A stretch of 32,529 bases of DNA from Bacteroidales bacterium (GCA_024694675.1 JAILJO010000157.1:1-32529), one strand, 5' to 3'; positions 6,061 through 16,792 are shown, numbered from the stretch's first letter. Notes: generated from the letters alone by a model not told the origin. Numbers and translations: made by a program.

Positions 6061-7506
6061 ATGAATTGGAAGATTATCACCTGGTATACCGGCGTTTCGC
6101 TGCTTCTTGTGGCAGCTCTCATGAGCGTGTCTGGTATGATTGCATTGTTTACTCCCGGAGATGAAAGCCGTGTGCCGCTCCTGTTATCCGCCTTCCTTAC
6201 CGGAACTGTGGGTATATATCCACTGTTTTTTGTTCGCAGAGGCGGTCATCGTCTCACTTTCCGCGAGGGTAACTGCATAGTTGTTGTGGCATGGTTGTCG
6301 GCCTGTTTCTTCGGGATGTTACCTTTCCTGTTTTACGGCAGGGAGTTCACGCTGGTGAATGCCATCTTCGAGAGTATTTCCGGATTCACAACCACCGGCG
6401 CCTCAATCCTCAATGACATAGAGTCGCTGCCGCGCGGACTCCAGTTCTGGCGCATCTCTACGGCGTGGGTCGGCGGCGTGGGAATTGTCACCCTGTTTTC
6501 CATGCTTACCGGCAGTGCCAATAAATCCGCCCTGTCCGGTGCGGAGATATCCAGCGTGGCCAGGGAGCCATTTGCCGGGGAAAGGGGGAACAGCTTTGCC
6601 AACAGGATGCTCATCCTTTATATAGTCCTTACTGTTGTTACTTTCTTTTCCCTTAAACTCACAGGACTTGGCTGGTTCGATTCCGCCGCCCATGCGATGT
6701 CCGCCTGCAGCACCTGCGGTTTCTCTACCAGAAATACCAGCATCGCCTTCTTTGCAAATCCGGCCGCAGAGATTGTTCTCACAATTGCAATGCTGGCTGC
6801 AGGATTGCACTTCGGCCTGCTTTTCATGACTTTCATCAAGGGAAAGCCGCGGTTCATTATAAAGTCTGAGACTGTCAGGATATTCCTTTCGCTGGTTTTC
6901 ATTGCCATAGCCATTGTTACGGGAGATCTTCTGATAAACGGCCATTACACCTCCTTCTGGGATGCCCTTAAGGATGCATCTTTCCAGGTGGCATCCATAT
7001 CCACCACTACCGGATTTGCTACTCAGGATACCACGCTCTGGCCTCCCCTGAGCATGTCTGTGATTATTATCTGCTCCCTGATTTGCGGCTGCTCCGGTTC
7101 TACTTCCGGTGGTATAAAGATAGACAGGGCCATACTTGCCGCAAAGGGAATACACCGGAAAGTGAAGATGACGGTGTCTCCCGGTTCTGTCTGTTTTGTC
7201 CGTGTGGACGGGAAACTGCGCTCTGACGAGCAGGTCAGCGATGCCTATGCCTACATCTTCTGCTATCTGTTCATTCTGGTTGTCTTTGCCGCACTGAATA
7301 TAGCTATGGGCCTTGACTTTACAACAGGTTTGACCGCATCTGTGGCATGTATAGGCAACGTCGGCCCCGGCTTCGGTGACGTTGGCTCCATGTCCAATTA
7401 CGCCGCATTCCCGTCCATCCTCAAAGTAACAGGAATGATTGAAATGCTGATAGGCCGTCTGGAGATATTCCCCATCCTCTACCTGTTCAGGTCAATAAGC
7501 AAGTAG
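6061..7506 (+). CDS. trkH: Potassium uptake protein TrkH family
   Basis: 481 residues of an integral membrane K+ channel-like transporter. Four pore loops with the selectivity filter glycines are visible in order: TTTGAS (about 111-116), STCGFST (about 218-224), TTTGFAT (about 318-324) and IGNVGPGFG (about 434-442). About ten or more membrane helices surround them. The GCSGSTSGGIKI segment near 345-356 is the known conserved Trk/Ktr loop. The regulatory RCK partner, trkA, is not adjacent but lies in the same window at 30215-31582 on the other strand. The gene starts after a clear promoter divergent from the LysR gene. Its last 28 bases overlap the 3' end of the convergent glycosylase gene. 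Confidence 0.95.
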   Translation: MNWKIITWYTGVSLLLVAALMSVSGMIALFTPGDESRVPLLLSAFLTGTVGIYPLFFVRRGGHRLTFREGNCIVVVAWLSACFFGMLPFLFYGREFTLVNAIFESISGFTTTGASILNDIESLPRGLQFWRISTAWVGGVGIVTLFSMLTGSANKSALSGAEISSVAREPFAGERGNSFANRMLILYIVLTVVTFFSLKLTGLGWFDSAAHAMSACSTCGFSTRNTSIAFFANPAAEIVLTIAMLAAGLHFGLLFMTFIKGKPRFIIKSETVRIFLSLVFIAIAIVTGDLLINGHYTSFWDALKDASFQVASISTTTGFATQDTTLWPPLSMSVIIICSLICGCSGSTSGGIKIDRAILAAKGIHRKVKMTVSPGSVCFVRVDGKLRSDEQVSDAYAYIFCYLFILVVFAALNIAMGLDFTTGLTASVACIGNVGPGFGDVGSMSNYAAFPSILKVTGMIEMLIGRLEIFPILYLFRSISK

Positions 7507-8537
7507 TAACTGTGAAAACGGTGAAGCTCTTTCCTAAGCGCCTCTTCCGTAATCTGTACGCCTTCTTTGAAGACACTGACGCCGCAATCTGCATCCTGCG
7601 GCCGCCAGTTGCCCACTATTTCGCCGTCCAGGGCGACAACGTTGTAGAATATGCCGGACTGGTTATGGGCTTTGGGGGCATGGTCTGGGTGAAGGACCAC
7701 GTGGCGACTCTTGTAACCAATGAGGTACTCGTCAAAGGCAGGGATAAGCAGCACGTTCCCGCCGCGGAAGCCTCGCGTTCTGGCATCCCTGTGAAAATAA
7801 TACTCATTCCCGCCCAGCAAGATAGATGACAACTCGTCGCTAAGGATAGCCATACCTCTGCGGCAGTCTCCCATATTGAGTCCGGACCACCACACAAAGT
7901 CTTCCAGAGTGGCCGGGCCGTGGCTTCTGAAATATTTACGGGCAAGTAGAGCCAAGGATTCATCGTGCTCTAAAACAGGCTTCCGGCCAATCTTCTCCAA
8001 TACCAGAGCCAGCGTTCTCTTTGTAGGATGAAGGTCACCGGAGCAAAGGAGGCCGTCGTATTCCGCCAGTCTAAGATGATAGGAGAGGCGCTGGTCAGTC
8101 ATGGAGACGCCTCTTTCTTCCAGTGCCAAAGCAATGTCTTCTTTCAGAACGGCGCTCTTACCGGCAACGATATCGGCAAGCAGTTCTTGAATGCGACACT
8201 TTTCATCGTCCTGAATGTCTATTCCGTTGGAATGCATCCAGCCGCGGAGGCCGGTGAGTGCCTTTGCACGGCACAGTTCCAGCATCCAGTGATAATCCTC
8301 TCCGGAAACCAGCTGCCAGGTAGTACGCTGGAGGTGCGTCCTTATTATGCGGCCGTCGTTGAATGCCTTCTCAAAGGCCTTGTGGGATGGTTTTTTGGTT
8401 CGCATTGCAGCAGCCCAGCGCATGCCTCTATAGTCCTGGGCCTGTATGGCTCCGAACCATGCAACCACCTCCGCAGGATCATTGAACTGCGGACAGATGA
8501 GCTGCTGGCTCAGAAGGCGGGCGCTTACCGGATTCAT
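7479..8537 (-). CDS. AlkZ-like DNA glycosylase (winged-helix DNA-binding domain protein)
   Basis: 352 residues of the HTH_42/AlkZ family (PF06224), built of tandem winged helices. Near the N-terminus QAQ (residues 32-34, in GAIQAQDY) is the catalytic Q-x-Q motif of AlkZ-type enzymes, as opposed to the Q-x-D of YcaQ. IIRTHLQRTTWQLV (about 64-77) corresponds to the family's R-x-W-L-R-G-T-like segment but has RTTWQ. FDEYLIGYKSR (about 268-278) is the family's C-terminal conserved stretch. Such enzymes remove alkylated bases or unhook crosslinks. The start overlaps the end of trmD by four bases, so the two are co-translated. The 3' end overlaps trkH. Confidence 0.85.
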   Translation of the reverse strand: MNPVSARLLSQQLICPQFNDPAEVVAWFGAIQAQDYRGMRWAAAMRTKKPSHKAFEKAFNDGRIIRTHLQRTTWQLVSGEDYHWMLELCRAKALTGLRGWMHSNGIDIQDDEKCRIQELLADIVAGKSAVLKEDIALALEERGVSMTDQRLSYHLRLAEYDGLLCSGDLHPTKRTLALVLEKIGRKPVLEHDESLALLARKYFRSHGPATLEDFVWWSGLNMGDCRRGMAILSDELSSILLGGNEYYFHRDARTRGFRGGNVLLIPAFDEYLIGYKSRHVVLHPDHAPKAHNQSGIFYNVVALDGEIVGNWRPQDADCGVSVFKEGVQITEEALRKELHRFHSYYLLIDLNR

Positions 8538-9220
8538 TTTTTCCCCTTCAGCATTTCGGGACGACGTTCGCGGGTGCGCTGGATAGACTGCTCGTCCTGC
8601 CAGGCGCGAATGAGTTTGGGGTTGCCGGAAAGCAGTACGTCAGGGACTTTCCAGCCGTTGAATTCTGCGGGGCGGGTGTAGACCGGGGCGGAGACAAGGC
8701 CGTCCTGGAATGAATCCGACAGGGCCGAAGTTTCGTCCGTGAGGGCGCCGGGAAGGAGGCGGATTATGCTGTCTGCAAGAAGGGCTGCGGGGATTTCGCC
8801 ACCGGAAACCACGAAGTTGCCGATACTTATTTCCCGGGTGATAAGGTGCTCCCGGATGCGCTCGTCAATGCCCTTGTAGTGGCCGCATAGGATGATTATG
8901 TTTTCTTTTAACGACAGCTCATTGGCGATGCCCTGGTCCAGGATTTCGCCGTCCGGGGCCATGTAGATAATCTCGTCGTAATGGCGCTCAGACGTGAGTT
9001 CCTCAATGTAGCGGAACACGGGTTCCACCATCATGACCATGCCGGCGTCGCCGCCGTAGGAGTAGTCGTCTACGGTGAGGCGGGGGCCAAGGCCGTACTT
9101 GCGGAGATTGTGGATGTGGATCTCTGCAAGGCCCTTTTTGACCGCGCGGCCGGGGATTGAATGGCTCAGTGGAGAGTCCAGGAGTTCCGGAACTACGGTG
9201 AGAATATCTATGCGCAACAT
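8534..9220 (-). CDS. trmD: tRNA (guanine(37)-N1)-methyltransferase
   Basis: 228 residues, the usual length. SPOUT-fold motifs are present: YGGDAGMVM (about 55-63), ILCGHYKGIDERI (about 109-121), ISIGNFVVSGGE (about 131-142, where most bacteria have GDYVLSGGE) and YTRP with a following F-NG-W (about 181-190). The trefoil knot at the C-terminal half of the domain binds S-adenosylmethionine; the enzyme methylates G37 to prevent frameshifts. It is not in the usual rpsP-rimM-trmD-rplS operon here but leads a pair with the AlkZ-like gene. An 88-base gap with promoters for both directions separates it from the DUF349 gene. Confidence 0.97.
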   Translation of the reverse strand: MLRIDILTVVPELLDSPLSHSIPGRAVKKGLAEIHIHNLRKYGLGPRLTVDDYSYGGDAGMVMMVEPVFRYIEELTSERHYDEIIYMAPDGEILDQGIANELSLKENIIILCGHYKGIDERIREHLITREISIGNFVVSGGEIPAALLADSIIRLLPGALTDETSALSDSFQDGLVSAPVYTRPAEFNGWKVPDVLLSGNPKLIRAWQDEQSIQRTRERRPEMLKGKK

Positions 9221-9236
9221 ATCGGACGGGTTTGTT

Positions 9237-9267
9237 TTTGCAAAAATAGTAATAATTATTATATTTG
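9237..9267 (+). promoter_or_regulatory. Promoter of the DUF349-yidC operon
   Basis: TTTG (9237-9240), 19 bases, TATATTTG (9260-9267), an exact consensus fit; the leader before the ATG at 9309 would be about 36 bases. On the - strand TATTTTTG (9248-9241) is a possible -7 box for trmD, so the two promoters overlap. Confidence 0.7.
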
Positions 9268-9308
9268 TAGACTTAAAGATATGTTAAACTATATAAGTAA
9301 AAACGAAC

Positions 9309-11117
9309 ATGAGTGAAGAAATCAAGCCTGAGGTTATCCAGCCCGCAGAAACCCCAGATGTAGAAGTAAAGGAAGAAGTCAAGGAAGAAATCAAGGAAGA
9401 AGTTAAGGAACCCGTCCAGAACTTTGCAGAGAAGACACTTGCAGAGCTCTCAGAGCTATTCCAGAAGCTTGTTGAAAGCGAGGATAAGCTGAAGCGTTCC
9501 AAGGAGGCGGAGGCCATTAAATCGGCCTTCTACAAGAGACTCTCCCGTGAAAAAGCGGAAGCCGGCGAGGAAGATACCGTAGTTGAGCCGGACGAAAACA
9601 CCGTGGAAGAAACCACAGTTCCTCTCCAGAGCCGTGCACTTAGCCCGTTTGCAGCCATTGAGGCGGGCTTCAAGTCACTGTACATGGATTACAAGAAGGA
9701 GCGTGCAGAATATAACAAGCAGCAGGATGCACTGAGGGAGCAGAACCTCACCGTAAAGCAGGCCATCATCGAAGAGCTCAAAGCCCTTGTCGAAGAGCCC
9801 GGTGAGATGAAGGACGCTTTCCCCAAGTTCCGTGACATCCAGAACCGCTGGAGGGAAACCGGTCCGGTTCCCCAGCAGAACTTCCGAGACGTCAACGACA
9901 CCTATCAGCTCTACGTCACCAAGTTCTATGACCTCGTAGACATCAACCGTGAGCTCCGTGACCTTGATTTCAAGAAGAACCTGGAGCAGAAGACGGCATT
10001 TTGCGAACAGGCAGAAGCCCTCGCAGAGGATGAGAATATAGTTGAGGCATTCAAGGAACTCCAGAAGCTCCATGAGCAGTGGAAAGACCTGGGCCCCGTT
10101 GCAAAGGAGTACAGGGATGCCATCTGGGAGCGTTTCCGCGCTGCCACATCGGTCATCAACAAACGCTACCAGGCCCATTTCGAAGGCCTCAAGGAGCAGC
10201 AGGTGAAGAACCTGGAGGAAAAGACCCTGCTCTGCGAACAGGTAGAAGCCATTGCTGAGAAGGAGATCACATCGTCCACCCAGTGGAATGCCCTGAGCAA
10301 GGAAATCGAAGAGATCCAGGCCAAGTGGAGGGCAATCGGTTTTGCCACCCGCAAGGAGAATCAGAAGATATATGACCGCTTCCGCGCCGCATGCGACAAG
10401 TTCTTCGAGCGCAAGCGCGCTTCCCTCACGGAGTTCAAGGACAGCATGAACGCCAACCTGGAGAAGAAGATGGCCATCATCGAAGAGGCTGAAGCCCTCA
10501 AGACCAGCACTGACTGGAAAGCCACCGGAGACCGTCTCATAGAGCTCCAGAAACAGTGGAAGGAAATCGGTGCAGTGCCCCGCAAGAAGAGCGAGCAGAT
10601 CTGGAAGCGCTTCCGCGCCGCCTGCGATGAGTTCTTCACTGCCCGTGACAACCGTCCCGCCGGTCCCGGCAACGTTGGCGCCAACCTGGAGGCCAAGAAG
10701 GCCCTCATTGAGGAAATCAAGGCCTATGAAGGTGATGAATCCGGCGCTGCCGCTTTCCAGGAGAAGTGGAATGCAATCGGCTTTGTTCCTTTCAAGGAAA
10801 AGGATGCCATCAACGCCGCATACCGCGAGGCAATGGCGGAGAAGTTCCCCGGCTTCGGAGGCAGGGGACCGCGCAGGCAGGGTGGTGGAAACCGTCCCGG
10901 AGCAGAGCGCAAGCCCGTCACTGAGAAAGACCGCCTGAAGGAGCAGTTCAACGCCCTCCAGCAGGAGATCCAGACCTATGAGAACAACATCGGCTTCTTT
11001 GGTCTTTCCAAGGGTGCAGAGAAACTCAAGGCCCAGATGCAGGAAAAGATTGACGCGGCCAAGGTGCGCCTGGAAGAGCTCAAGGCCAAGATTCGCAGCA
11101 TTGAAACAGAGGAGTAG
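9309..11117 (+). CDS. DUF349 domain repeat protein
   Basis: 602 residues, soluble and highly charged. An acidic start (residues 1-40, with four VKEE-type units) leads into a helical region and then about five DUF349 repeats of roughly 70 residues, each built around a WxxxGxVP-like turn: WRETGPVP (~179), WKDLGPVA (~259), WRAIGFAT (~342), WKEIGAVP (~417), WNAIGFVP (~486). Each is followed by an (F/Y)xxA helix. The C-terminal 60 residues are coiled coil. The repeats form long three-helix bundles. In proteobacteria a DUF349 protein (YgfB-neighbour or RNA-binding ProQ-like roles have been discussed) is poorly understood, so no function is given here. It is nine bases upstream of yidC, so the pair is probably one operon. 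Confidence 0.85.
   Translation: MSEEIKPEVIQPAETPDVEVKEEVKEEIKEEVKEPVQNFAEKTLAELSELFQKLVESEDKLKRSKEAEAIKSAFYKRLSREKAEAGEEDTVVEPDENTVEETTVPLQSRALSPFAAIEAGFKSLYMDYKKERAEYNKQQDALREQNLTVKQAIIEELKALVEEPGEMKDAFPKFRDIQNRWRETGPVPQQNFRDVNDTYQLYVTKFYDLVDINRELRDLDFKKNLEQKTAFCEQAEALAEDENIVEAFKELQKLHEQWKDLGPVAKEYRDAIWERFRAATSVINKRYQAHFEGLKEQQVKNLEEKTLLCEQVEAIAEKEITSSTQWNALSKEIEEIQAKWRAIGFATRKENQKIYDRFRAACDKFFERKRASLTEFKDSMNANLEKKMAIIEEAEALKTSTDWKATGDRLIELQKQWKEIGAVPRKKSEQIWKRFRAACDEFFTARDNRPAGPGNVGANLEAKKALIEEIKAYEGDESGAAAFQEKWNAIGFVPFKEKDAINAAYREAMAEKFPGFGGRGPRRQGGGNRPGAERKPVTEKDRLKEQFNALQQEIQTYENNIGFFGLSKGAEKLKAQMQEKIDAAKVRLEELKAKIRSIETEE
9366..9413 (+). repeat. 12-bp tandem repeat, four copies, inside the DUF349 gene
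   Basis: Four in-frame units of the type GTCAAGGAAGAA (9366, 9378, 9390 and 9402, the last ending in CCC) encode the acidic VKEE/IKEE repeats. Copy number could vary between strains without breaking the frame. Confidence 0.8.
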
Positions 11118-11126
11118 GAGAGAGAG

Positions 11127-12998
11127 ATGGACAGGAATTCAATCATCGGATTTGTACTTATTGCACTTATTCTGTTTGGTTTCTTTGGATATCAGAGCAA
11201 GCAGGTAAGGAAACAGCAGGAAATACAGGCACAGCTTGATTCCGCACGCCTTGCGGAAGAATATGCCCAGTGGCAGCTGGACAGCGCATACAAGGCGGAG
11301 CATCCGGAGGCAGTCCTTGCGCCGGAGGCATCGGCCCCTGCAGTTGCTGCACCGCAGTATTCAGACGCCCTCCTTAACGCAGCCGCACAGGCAGAGGCAC
11401 AGACTTTCACGCTTGAAAATTCCAAGCTGGAGGTAGCTTTCACAACCCGCGGAGCCCAGCCGCTTTCCGTGCGTGTGAAGGACTACACCAATTACGACAA
11501 GAGTGACCTGTTTATCCTTAAAGAAGGCAAGTCGGAACTTGGCTTTACGGTGTATGCGCCTACGGCCATCGACACAAGGAAATTCACTTTCCAGTATGTG
11601 GCTGAGGAATCAACGGACAGCACCGTGGTCATGCGTCTCCCCGTTGGGGAAGGCTATATCCAGCAGAAGTATACGCTTGTTGAGGATTCGTATTCCCTGA
11701 ACGAGGAACTCTCCTTCGTGGGCATGAACCTGGATGCAAACCGCTCCAGGAGTATTTCCGTGGACTTCCAGGCCACTCTTCCCCGCATGGAGAAGGGCTA
11801 CAAGAACGAGACCCAGTACTCCCGTCTCAATTATTATTTCCCGGACGATAACAAGCCGGAGAACATCGGTAACGGCCGTAAGGGAAACAAGCGTTTCAAC
11901 AACAACATAGAGTGGTTCGCTTTCCAGCAGCAGTTCTTCAGCGCCATCATGCGCGCTCCGGAGTACTTCAACTACGGTGAGTTTGCCATCGACTTCGTTC
12001 CCAAGGAAAGCCCGTCCCACGACCTCATGAACTGCAGCGCCAAGATGCAGGCAGACCTCAGGATCGAAGGCGGCAACGGAACGGCAAGCTTCGAGTTCTA
12101 CTTCGGCCCCAACAACTACAAGGGCTTAAAGGCATACGGTCACGCATATGAGAAGGTGATTCCGCTGGGCGGTAAGATCATCGGTCTTTTCACCAAGTGG
12201 ATTATCATCCCTATGTTCGACTGGCTGCACAGAGGTATTACCAACTTTGGTATCATCATCCTCCTGATGACCATCATCATCAAGATTGTGGTGCTGCCCC
12301 TGGCATACAAGAGCTATGCTTCTTCTGCAAAGACGCAGGCGCTGAAGCCGTTCATCGACAAGATCAACGCCAAGTATCCCAAGCAGGAAGATGCCATGAA
12401 GAAGCAGCAGGAGACCATGGAACTGTACAAGAAAGCGGGCGTGAACATGATGGGAGGCTGTCTCCCCATGCTCCTGCAGCTGCCTATCCTGTGGGCAATG
12501 TTCCGTTTCTTCCCGGCTTCCATTGAGCTGCGTCAGCAGCCTTTCCTCTGGGCAGAAGACCTCAGCGCATATGACGATCTCGTCCACTGGGGTACAAGCA
12601 TCCTGGGTATGGACCACATCTCCCTGTTTGCTCTCCTGATGGCCGTCTCCATGTTCTTCTACTCCAAGATTACCATGCAGAGCCAGAACACCGGAGATGA
12701 TCCCAATGCCAAGATGATGAAGGCCATGAGCCTGTACATGATGCCAATCATGATGTTCTTCATCTGTAATAACCTCTCCTCCGGCCTCAGTTATTACTAC
12801 TTGCTCTCCAACCTCATCACCATGCTTGAGACCTGGATTATCCGCAAGTGGATTGTAAAGCCGGAAGAGATTATTGCCAAGGTGAAGGCGGCGGAGAACA
12901 AGCCGGCACCCAAGAGCAAATGGCAGCAGCGTCTGGAAGAAGCCCAGAAGATGCAGCGCCAGATGCAGCAAGAACAGTCCAAGAAGAACCGCAGGTAA
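11127..12998 (+). CDS. yidC: Membrane protein insertase YidC
   Basis: 623 residues, standard for the Gram-negative form. The first membrane helix is residues 6-21 (IIGFVLIALILFGFFG). A large periplasmic beta-sandwich domain follows (about 90-345), then the five-helix insertase core (about 350-580), starting at KWIIIPMFDWLHRGITNFG and including the cytoplasmic coiled hairpin with KTQALKPFIDKINAKYPK and the MMGGCLPMLLQLPILWAMFRFF segment. The C-terminus is basic (QSKKNRR), as in ribosome-contacting tails. It inserts proteins into the inner membrane with or without SecYEG. The stop overlaps the start of the PAP2 gene by one base (TAATG). Confidence 0.97.
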   Translation: MDRNSIIGFVLIALILFGFFGYQSKQVRKQQEIQAQLDSARLAEEYAQWQLDSAYKAEHPEAVLAPEASAPAVAAPQYSDALLNAAAQAEAQTFTLENSKLEVAFTTRGAQPLSVRVKDYTNYDKSDLFILKEGKSELGFTVYAPTAIDTRKFTFQYVAEESTDSTVVMRLPVGEGYIQQKYTLVEDSYSLNEELSFVGMNLDANRSRSISVDFQATLPRMEKGYKNETQYSRLNYYFPDDNKPENIGNGRKGNKRFNNNIEWFAFQQQFFSAIMRAPEYFNYGEFAIDFVPKESPSHDLMNCSAKMQADLRIEGGNGTASFEFYFGPNNYKGLKAYGHAYEKVIPLGGKIIGLFTKWIIIPMFDWLHRGITNFGIIILLMTIIIKIVVLPLAYKSYASSAKTQALKPFIDKINAKYPKQEDAMKKQQETMELYKKAGVNMMGGCLPMLLQLPILWAMFRFFPASIELRQQPFLWAEDLSAYDDLVHWGTSILGMDHISLFALLMAVSMFFYSKITMQSQNTGDDPNAKMMKAMSLYMMPIMMFFICNNLSSGLSYYYLLSNLITMLETWIIRKWIVKPEEIIAKVKAAENKPAPKSKWQQRLEEAQKMQRQMQQEQSKKNRR

Positions 12999-13642
12999 TG
13001 AAAAGAATCGCGGTAGCACTTATATCCCTTATACTTGTTGCGTACCCCTCAGGTGCGCAACAAGGCTTTATCTGGGATGTAAACTACGCTGTCCGCGACT
13101 GGTCCCAGTCCCTTAGCGGAGGCAAGGAGTTCCCCCTGGACAATTTCCTCCAGTTTGCACCGGCCCTTGGCTATGCCATCGCCATCCCTTTTGCCGATGG
13201 AGACTATTCCTGGCAGGAAAGGACTTGTGTCCTGGGAACGTCTTTCGCATCTATGATGGCAATCTGTTATAGCTTCAAATTTGCCACGCAGGTAGAGAGG
13301 CCAAATGGCAGGAATAAGCATTCTTTCCCGTCTGCCCATACTGCAATGGCATTTATGGGAGCGGAGCTGGTTCGTCGTGAATATGGCCCATGGTGGGGTC
13401 TGGCGGCGTATTCATCAGCCGCAGTTACGGGCTTCCTCCGCATATACAACAACTGGCACTGGACAGGCGATGTCCTTGTTGGCGCCGGTGTTGGCGTCCT
13501 GAGCGCCTGCATAGGTTACTGGCTTCTCCCGTGGGAGAGGGAAGTGTTCAAGTTGGATACAAAGAATACAAGCGTTAGTGCAGCACCGGCATTTATGCCC
13601 GGTATCAACGCCCCGCTGGTTTCATTCACGTTAGCTTTCTAG
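12998..13642 (+). CDS. Phosphatase PAP2 family protein, exported
   Basis: 214 residues from the ATG at 12998, which overlaps the yidC stop; a longer frame from 12848 lies inside yidC and is rejected. The signal peptide ends PSGA (residue 20) and Gln follows. The three PAP2 motifs are complete: K94-x6-R101-P102, P111-S-A-H114, and R148-x5-H154-x3-D158. Only eight residues separate motifs 1 and 2. Several hydrophobic stretches around the motifs suggest membrane association facing the periplasm. The family removes phosphate from lipids such as undecaprenyl pyrophosphate, phosphatidylglycerol phosphate or lipid A; the sequence does not tell which. Coupling to yidC supports an envelope role. Confidence 0.88.
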   Translation: MKRIAVALISLILVAYPSGAQQGFIWDVNYAVRDWSQSLSGGKEFPLDNFLQFAPALGYAIAIPFADGDYSWQERTCVLGTSFASMMAICYSFKFATQVERPNGRNKHSFPSAHTAMAFMGAELVRREYGPWWGLAAYSSAAVTGFLRIYNNWHWTGDVLVGAGVGVLSACIGYWLLPWEREVFKLDTKNTSVSAAPAFMPGINAPLVSFTLAF

Positions 13643-13644
13643 AG

Positions 13645-14448
13645 GTGATTAAGGATAATCTTCAGCAGCTTTGGAATGCTTTGCCTCAAGGGGTAAAGCT
13701 GGTTGCCGTATCCAAGTTCCATCCGGTTGAGAGACTAATGGAAGCATATGACGCCGGCCAGCGCATCTTTGGCGAAAACCGTCCCCAGGAACTTGCCTCC
13801 AAAGTGCCCCAGATGCCCTCAGACGTCCAGTGGCACTTCATAGGTCACCTCCAGACCAACAAACTCAAGCTTGTCCTCCCTTACGTTGACCTTGTCCAAT
13901 CTGTAGATTCCTTCCACCTCCTTGAAGCCATAATGAAATGGGCCGTTGACAACAACCGCCTCATCAACATCCTCCTGGAACTCCACCTCGGCGCCGAAGA
14001 AACCAAACACGGCTTCACTGAAGAAGAAATACTGAATATATTGTCGGCTGGAGAGGGTATTGGTTCTGAAAACCTTCGACCTTCGGTCTCGTCCCTCCCA
14101 CAGTCCATCATTCCGTCTGGCAAGCAAGCTTCCCATCCGTCCTGCCAGCCTGTGGGCCCCTCCCATTCATGTGGACATGGGCGGCCACAGTTTTCTGAAC
14201 CAACACCCTCTCCAGCCTCTGGTATCAGAATAGTTGGTCTAATGGGGATGGCAACAAATACTGACGACATGTTCGTTGTGGAGAAAGATTTTGAGAGGAT
14301 TGAGGCTTTGTACAAAAAGCTCAAGGCACAGTATCCTCAAATTACTGAACTATCAATCGGCATGTCGGGTGATTGGCCTTTGGCTGTGAAGCATGGGGCT
14401 ACGATGGTACGTATAGGAACCGATATCTTTGGCCCTAGAGAGTATTAG
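13645..14448 (+). CDS. yggS: YggS family PLP-binding protein carrying an in-frame insertion
   Basis: 267 residues from a GTG start three bases after the PAP2 stop; no ATG fits before residue 32. The fold is the alanine-racemase-like TIM barrel of the PLP homeostasis protein YggS/PROSC. The cofactor lysine is K24 in AVSKFHP. FGENRPQE, WHFIGHLQTNK (63-73), EETKHGF (118-124), GLMGMATNTDD and the phosphate-site end SIGMSGDW with RIGTDIFG are all intact. Family members are usually about 220-230 residues. The excess is a Ser/Pro-rich segment, about residues 135-191, which corresponds exactly to a palindromic DNA element (14046-14217) placed between a helix and the strand that starts GIRIVGLM. The protein probably still folds with a surface loop, because all core motifs remain. 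Confidence 0.88.
   Translation: MIKDNLQQLWNALPQGVKLVAVSKFHPVERLMEAYDAGQRIFGENRPQELASKVPQMPSDVQWHFIGHLQTNKLKLVLPYVDLVQSVDSFHLLEAIMKWAVDNNRLINILLELHLGAEETKHGFTEEEILNILSAGEGIGSENLRPSVSSLPQSIIPSGKQASHPSCQPVGPSHSCGHGRPQFSEPTPSPASGIRIVGLMGMATNTDDMFVVEKDFERIEALYKKLKAQYPQITELSIGMSGDWPLAVKHGATMVRIGTDIFGPREY
14046..14217. mobile_element. Palindromic element (MITE- or RPE-like) inserted in yggS
   Basis: The ends form an imperfect inverted repeat: 14046-14073 and 14190-14217 match at 26 of 28 positions, starting GGCTGGAGAGGGT. Between them are smaller inverted repeats: GACC-TTC-GGTC (about 14078-14088), CCCACAG with CTGTGGG, CTGGCA with TGCCAG, and CCCAT with ATGGG. The RNA or single strand would fold into one branched hairpin. 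The element has no stop in the yggS frame and adds about 57 codons. No transposase gene is present, so it would move, if at all, with help from elsewhere. No second copy was seen in this window. Target-site duplication is not clear. Confidence 0.7.
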
Positions 14449-14487
14449 GGGAGTGGAGATAAAAAGCTGATTATAAGGTATATAAAT

Positions 14488-14521
14488 AATTATCCCCGGG
14501 CATTTTCACCCGGGGATAATT
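14488..14521. terminator. Bidirectional terminator between yggS and the V-ATPase operon
   Basis: A perfect 13-base-pair stem (AATTATCCCCGGG and its complement) closes an eight-base loop CATTTTCA. It lies between two convergent transcripts, with A/T-rich flanks on both sides, so it can stop both. Confidence 0.85.
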
Positions 14522-14562
14522 GGCTAAATCGCTGATTATAATGGAGTTGCCTCCACGCGCGA

Positions 14563-16788
<2,226 letters not shown>

Positions 16789-16792
<4 letters not shown>

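Noticed and set aside
13881..14324. Antisense frame of 147 codons across the palindromic element in yggS
   Set aside because: It is open only because the element and its flanks lack stops on that strand; it has no start context, and the yggS frame with all family motifs is clearly the real gene.
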